DNA of 64,000 bases. It comes from Rhea pennata (lineage: Eukaryota; Chordata; Aves; Rheiformes; Rheidae). The stretch lies in the NCBI RefSeq assembly GCF_028389875.1, contig NW_026907680.1, forward strand, positions 248,001-312,000, written 5' to 3'. A program made the translations under genes and the position numbers. The first letter of the stretch is position 1. Each line of letters starts with the position of its first letter. The notes beneath the pieces were generated by a model. The model made no database searches. It had not been told where the DNA came from and saw only the letters and a list, made by a program, of their open reading frames with translations. Positions 60,003 through 64,000 of this stretch are shown here, piece by piece.

Positions 60003-60380
60003 GCAGAAGGGAGGGACAGAGCAGACACCTTTCCAAAGGAGGCTCCTTCCCTTAGGGGACCAGGACTCCCAGGCCACCTCCCAGCCTTGCTGGTGACCCT
60101 CTCTCACGGCTGCTCCCATCCCCATCGAGCCAGTGCCATCAAATGACAGCACAGCTAACTGCAGCCCTATCAGAGACCACCACCGCGCGGTGTGAACTGG
60201 CCATGGGAAATGCTGGAGCTACGGATGATGTTCCATGAGCACCTCTGACAGGGAGGAGACATCCCATCACCTGGTTCAACCCATATGTCTTGCTGGGAAC
60301 TCACTGCATTGGAGTTTTAAGCTAATTTCAGACAGTGTCATGGCAAAAACAGTCAATCGAGCTCATCACCCTTGGTTTGT
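60003..60380. other. Sequence upstream of the CARD linker exon
   Basis: Moderate GC content. I searched both strands for a pyrin domain or another N-terminal exon and found none. No gene is supported. Confidence 0.4.
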
Positions 60381-60399
60381 TCTGCAGCAACCACACACA

Positions 60400-60900
60400 T
60401 GCCAACATGGCTGCCCCAATAACACGCCAATGACACACACACGCCAACGACACGGCTGCCCCTTTCACAGGCAAAGACATGGACACGGCAGCCCCACGCA
60501 CACGGCAGCCCCACGCACACCCATGTGCAGGGCAATTGGGACCAGTGGGACAACATCCCCCCTGCCCCCCTTATACCCCGGGGGCCCAGGTGTCCAGGCA
60601 CCCCTCAGCCCCCCACCCTGGGGGGCATCCAAGACCCCGCTGGGCCCCACCACCCCAGGGACCCAGCATCCGGACACCCCACTGCCTCCCCCCACACCAG
60701 GCGTCCAGGCCTCCCGACACCCCTCTGCCCCCCTCACACGAGGGGTCCAGGCATCCGGGCCCCTCCTTCCACGTGCCCAGGAAATCCCCATCTCTTCCCA
60801 CGCCAGGGGCCCAGGCGTCCGAGCACCCCCCCTTCCCCCCGCCCCCCGTTACCTGAGCGCCGGCTCGGACGCCTGGGCCCCTCGCCGCGCCCCCTTCCCT
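60400..60900. repeat. GC-rich minisatellites
   Basis: Two kinds of repeat. At 60430-60520 there are short ACACGCCAACGACACGG and GCAGCCCCACGCACAC units. From 60560 on there are four to six degenerate units of about 60 bp containing a cccaggcgtccgggcacccc core. Such tracts are hard to assemble. Confidence 0.65.
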
Positions 60901-61015
60901 CCCCCAGGCCCAGCGATGCCGCTGCCGCCCCGCGCCGGGAACTGCAATCCCAGCAGGCAGCGCGGCCGCCGAGCCCCGCCCCCTCCCTGGCGCCTCCTCG
61001 AGCCCTGACAGAGGG
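60853..61015 (-). promoter_or_regulatory. Candidate minus-strand CpG promoter with ZNF143-like site
   Basis: CpG-dense sequence containing AACTGCAATCCCAGCAGGC (60940-60958), close to the ZNF143/THAP11 promoter element ACTACAATTCCCAGCATGC. On the minus strand it is followed by a GCTCAG|GTAACGG splice donor (exon end 60853). It would suit a first exon for the CARD gene 1 kb downstream; this link is inferred. Confidence 0.35.
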
Positions 61016-61059
61016 GACGAGAGAGACACGGAGCTGCTGGAGAGAGGGCGGCGTGGGGC

Positions 61060-61490
61060 TGCGAAGGGGGTCGGGGGCTGGAGCAGCTGCCCTCCGAGGA
61101 ACGGCTGCGAGAGCTGGGGCTGTTTAGCCTGCGGAGGAGAAGCCTGAGGAGGATCTTATCAGTGTGTCTAAGTACCTGAAGGGAGGGTGTCAAGGGGACG
61201 GGGCCAAACTCTTTTCAGTAGTGCCGTGCGACAGGACTAGAGGCAGCGGGCACAAACTGAACCAGCGGACGCTCCGCCTGAATATGAGGAGGAATTTCTT
61301 CACAGTGACAGTGACCGAGCACTGGGAGAGGTTACCCAGAGAGGTGGAGGAGTCTCCTTCCCTGGAGAGATTCAAGGCCTCTCTGGATGCAGTCCTGTCT
61401 ACGATGGTCTAGGTGACCCTGCCTGAGCAGGGAGGTTGCACTAGATGATCTCCACAGGTCCCTTCCAACCTTCCTGATTCTCTGATTCTG
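61060..61490 (+). mobile_element. CR1 LINE 3' end
   Basis: CR1 3' end in plus orientation with gagagctggggctgtttagc, then AGGCAGCGGGCACAAACTGA, and the terminal CTGATTCTCTGATTCTG. It sits exactly between the CpG promoter and block E''. Confidence 0.88.
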
Positions 61491-61494
61491 CTGA

Positions 61495-62110
61495 GCCTGC
61501 TCGCCTCAAGGCCAGCTCTGGGCTCTGCTGCTCTCCTTCCTACCTGCCCTCCGGCTCTGCAACTCCACTAGTTCCCGGGTGCTACAGCCCAGGTGGCCAT
61601 GGACGCTGCTGGCACCAAGCCTCCGGGGTGGCCGCTTCCCCTTCTGGCCCAGGGCACCCGCCTTCTTCCCCTCACGCCCGCAAAAGCCCAGCACTCAAGG
61701 GCACCCAAGACACACACAAGAGCTGGCAGTTCCCTCCCACCACGCAGCCAGCACTGGGCCCCAGCAAGGGGGCCCAGGCTCAAGCACTTCCTCCCCTCAG
61801 AGGCGTACAGCAGCTTTTTCCTCCTCTCCCCACAGGCCCCTTGAACCCAGGACATGCGTTGGCCATGGCAGGGCCCTCTCCACGCCTCTCCCCGGCACCA
61901 ACAAGACGCAGCACACCCCTAGGCCACAGCCACCGCAGCTGCAGCCAAAGAGCCACAGCACGACGACGGTGTAGAGCTGCCCTGGCAGCAGCCCCCAAGC
62001 CCTGACTCCTCAGCTCTGCTCTTCAGGCCTCTCCAAAGTTCCCATGCTGCAAACAGATGATCTCACTGCACACCCAGCCAAGAGCCACCCGACTTGGGGC
62101 AGTTGGTTTA
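61495..62110 (+). repeat. Duplicated block E'' (third copy of E)
   Basis: Matches 46750-47360 in the same orientation, beginning gcctgctcgcctcaaggcca right after the CR1. It carries the Pro/Ser-rich part of the E open frame (61579-61974). Confidence 0.7.
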
Positions 62111-62280
62111 ATTCAGCATCAGAGAACTTCCTGTGTGCTCGCATGGCTCACAAGCAGTGCTGCTGCTGCCGTTGCCGCCGTTGTCAGGCAGTTGCGCCGT
62201 TGCCGGTCAGCGCCACTGCTGGAGAGGGCCACTCTCCAGGCTCACAGCACTTGCTGCCCATTAAAGCTCCAGCGAGCAGA
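62108..62280 (-). pseudogene. Remnant of the D-gene last exon
   Basis: On the minus strand the end of the tail exon is retained: CEPCEHTGSS, LMLN and TAA at 62108-62110, preceded by a short Ser-coding CAGCAGCAGCAC run. Farther upstream the frame contains a stop (CTGCCTGAC) and the acceptor and first codons are not recognisable. It is a degraded third copy of the exon at 17870-18598. Confidence 0.5.
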
Positions 62281-62589
62281 AGAGGTTTGGGTGCAGGTAG
62301 GTGGGTACCATGTCATGGTGAGCTAGTGGTAAATAGGTACCTTGCAAAGTCTTCCCCAAGACCTGGTCCCCTCCCACCTCTGCAACACTGAATATGGTGC
62401 AGTTCAAGTGTTGAAGACAGAATTAAGAAACTATGACAGAGGGAGAAAGCAGCCAGACATGTGCCCTGGCAACAGAGTGAGAACCTGACACCTTTCCTCT
62501 CTGCTTTGATCCTGCCTTAACACAACAGCGGTGTGGCTGTATTCCAGCTTAGGCTGTCCCTTGTAGGATGACCTCGTAAGGCCACCGGA

Positions 62590-64000
62590 CCAAGGAAGAC
62601 AGGCAGCAAACCATTGCCCATCCTGGAACAGAGTCCCTGGGGCCACGGAGCAGTGGCTAATGTAGCTGGCAGCACAGTGCGTAATGCTGTGCCTCGGAGC
62701 CTATCCTGCCAGATGACCCTGCTGCTCGCCTTCCTGCATGGAGAGAAATTTTCACTGTGGTTGTTTCCAGAGCTCTCCTTCAGGCATGATCTGCAGCCCT
62801 GGGTGTTTTGTTAGGGGGTGATCCCCGTTCCTGTGGATGTGACCCCAGTCAGTGGGACCCATGTGCTTCTGCTACAGAACTGCCTTCTGTGGCAGAAGCA
62901 GGTGCCCAACTTGTCAGGCTGAAATGGGGACCCTACTGCCCCTGTGCTCATGCCACCTCCCCGCGGTGTGTATTTGCAGTCCATTCCTAGGCACCCCAGA
63001 GTGCTCTGCCCAGAAGGCAGTGCCAGGCAGGAGGAAGCCATCTTCAGAAGCTGGAGCACCTACTGAGTGGCCTGGGAATGAAGTGGACGAGAATGCCACA
63101 GCAGTAAGTGTCACTGTTGGAGGCCCTTCTTCTGCCGGTGTGCATCCTGCAAAAGCCTTGTGCTATGGGCGCTGGCTCACAAGAGCCCTTCCCATGGGTT
63201 CACTGAGCCCTGCCCGACATCGCCCAGTCCTGCCTTCAAAGGCGCCGGTGGTGAATGTAGTTTTGGAATGCACACGCTGTTGCACCTTGCTCTCCGTGAA
63301 CACACCAGCAGAGCCTCTGGGGCCCTCCTGCTGGTGGCACTGGATGTGCTGGGCCTTTCTGTGATAGAAAGTGAAGTTTCTGCTCAGCTCTGTCATAATT
63401 CAGATGCCTGGTTCAAAGAGAATGGGATGTTCAGCCTTTCTGGGCTTCCGTTCAGGGTAAAAGGGTGCTGACAGGAAGGCTCCCGGGAAGGCTCAGAGCA
63501 GAGGCTGGGGAAGAACCTTCCCTTCTGCAAAATGGAGCTGCCATAGCCCCCCCCTACCCCCTCCTGTCCTCCCTAGCAGGACTGCCCTGCACATTGCCCT
63601 AGAGTTTAGTGAGCTGCCTTCCCCTGTGCTTGCCTCCCTTGACTCCATGCTCTTCTGGATCAGCCTTTTGGCTCTTCCCTTGACAAAAGCCTGCCAGAAC
63701 ATTTAGCTCTTTGCCCATATTCCCCTGCAGCTGCTCTTGTTTGGAATGGAGGGGCTGCTGTGAGCAAAAGCAATGGGTGTTTCTGCAGTTCTGAGAGGCA
63801 GCTTCTTCTCTGAAGCATGGAAACATGGGCTGCCCTTGCCAGGATCAAGAGCCTTTACTTGGCAGCATCTCACCTCTCTTTCTCACCTTTGCAGATGAAA
63901 ATACGCAGGGATTCAATCCCGACAGCCACTAAAGCAGCTTCGATTGTGTCCCTTGAACCTCTTCCAAGTATTTTTCCAATGTGAGTACTTTGCCTTCCTT
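62590..64000 (+). repeat. Block D'' module (runs off the window)
   Basis: Matches about 12640-14000 in direct orientation, with CTCGCCTTCCTGCATGGAGA near 62725, the THVLLLQNCLLWQKQ segment near 62865, the TPECSAQKAVPG segment near 62995, the ALLLVALDVLGLSVIESE segment near 63330 and the 86-bp exon at 63895. It has the opposite orientation to the neighbouring E''/D-exon remnant, so there is an inversion point at about 62290-62590. Confidence 0.7.
63895..63980 (+). CDS. 86-bp module exon, D'' copy
   Basis: The acceptor is CCTTTGCAG and the donor AAT|GTGAGTAC. It reads KIRRDSIPTATKAAS and ends SIFPM. It is the sixth copy of this exon in the window, and no copy contains a stop. Confidence 0.5.

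Noticed and set aside
60353..61029. Minus-strand frames considered as a pyrin-domain exon for the CARD gene
   Set aside because: They consist of minisatellite-coded Gly/Pro/Arg repeats with none of the hydrophobic pattern of a pyrin domain.

Overview
The window reads as avian nuclear DNA. It carries many CR1-type LINE 3' ends with the typical 3'-terminal GATTCTGTGA signal, short GT-AG introns, GC-rich CpG-island promoters next to AT-rich intron DNA, and a defective gammaretrovirus-like endogenous provirus. I cannot name the species.

Layout. A single-copy core (23.6-46.1 kb) holds the provirus (23639-30622, two about 554-bp LTRs, broken gag and pol, no env) and, on the minus strand, a complete TMEM209 gene (14 coding exons, 44031 down to 32031, predicted 560 aa) with a tandemly duplicated CpG-island promoter. 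Both sides of the core are built from the same low-copy sequence in opposite orientation. The left side (1-19.7 kb) runs A-B-C-[HU-domain gene]-D-E. The right side (46.2-59.2 kb) runs E'-D'-C'-B'-A'. A further inverted copy of B (B'', about 20560-23638) abuts the provirus. Beyond 59.2 kb lie a CARD-encoding gene end, a GC-rich minisatellite, another CR1, and extra copies of E (E'') and D (D'').

Genes in the duplicated DNA. At 6394-10387 (+) is a CCDC81-like gene with an intact eukaryotic HU-domain pair, predicted 278 aa. Downstream, block D is a tandem array of about 1.6-kb modules. Each of its three full modules has an 86-bp exon-like segment that also occurs in the HU gene; six copies exist in the window, all the same length, phase and open frame. 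D ends in a well-supported two-exon gene end whose last exon encodes a 242-residue Ser/Gly-rich tail. In the mirror copy D' the same exon encodes 38 residues. D' is joined directly to C', so the right copy has lost the HU exons.

A minus-strand gene end at 59291-59921 encodes a CARD closest, from memory of the families, to ASC and NLRP1 CARDs.

Limits. Exon borders were read by eye from splice signals and frame. I ran no alignment or database search. Family names rest on recognised motifs, and percentages or counts are approximate unless coordinates are given.
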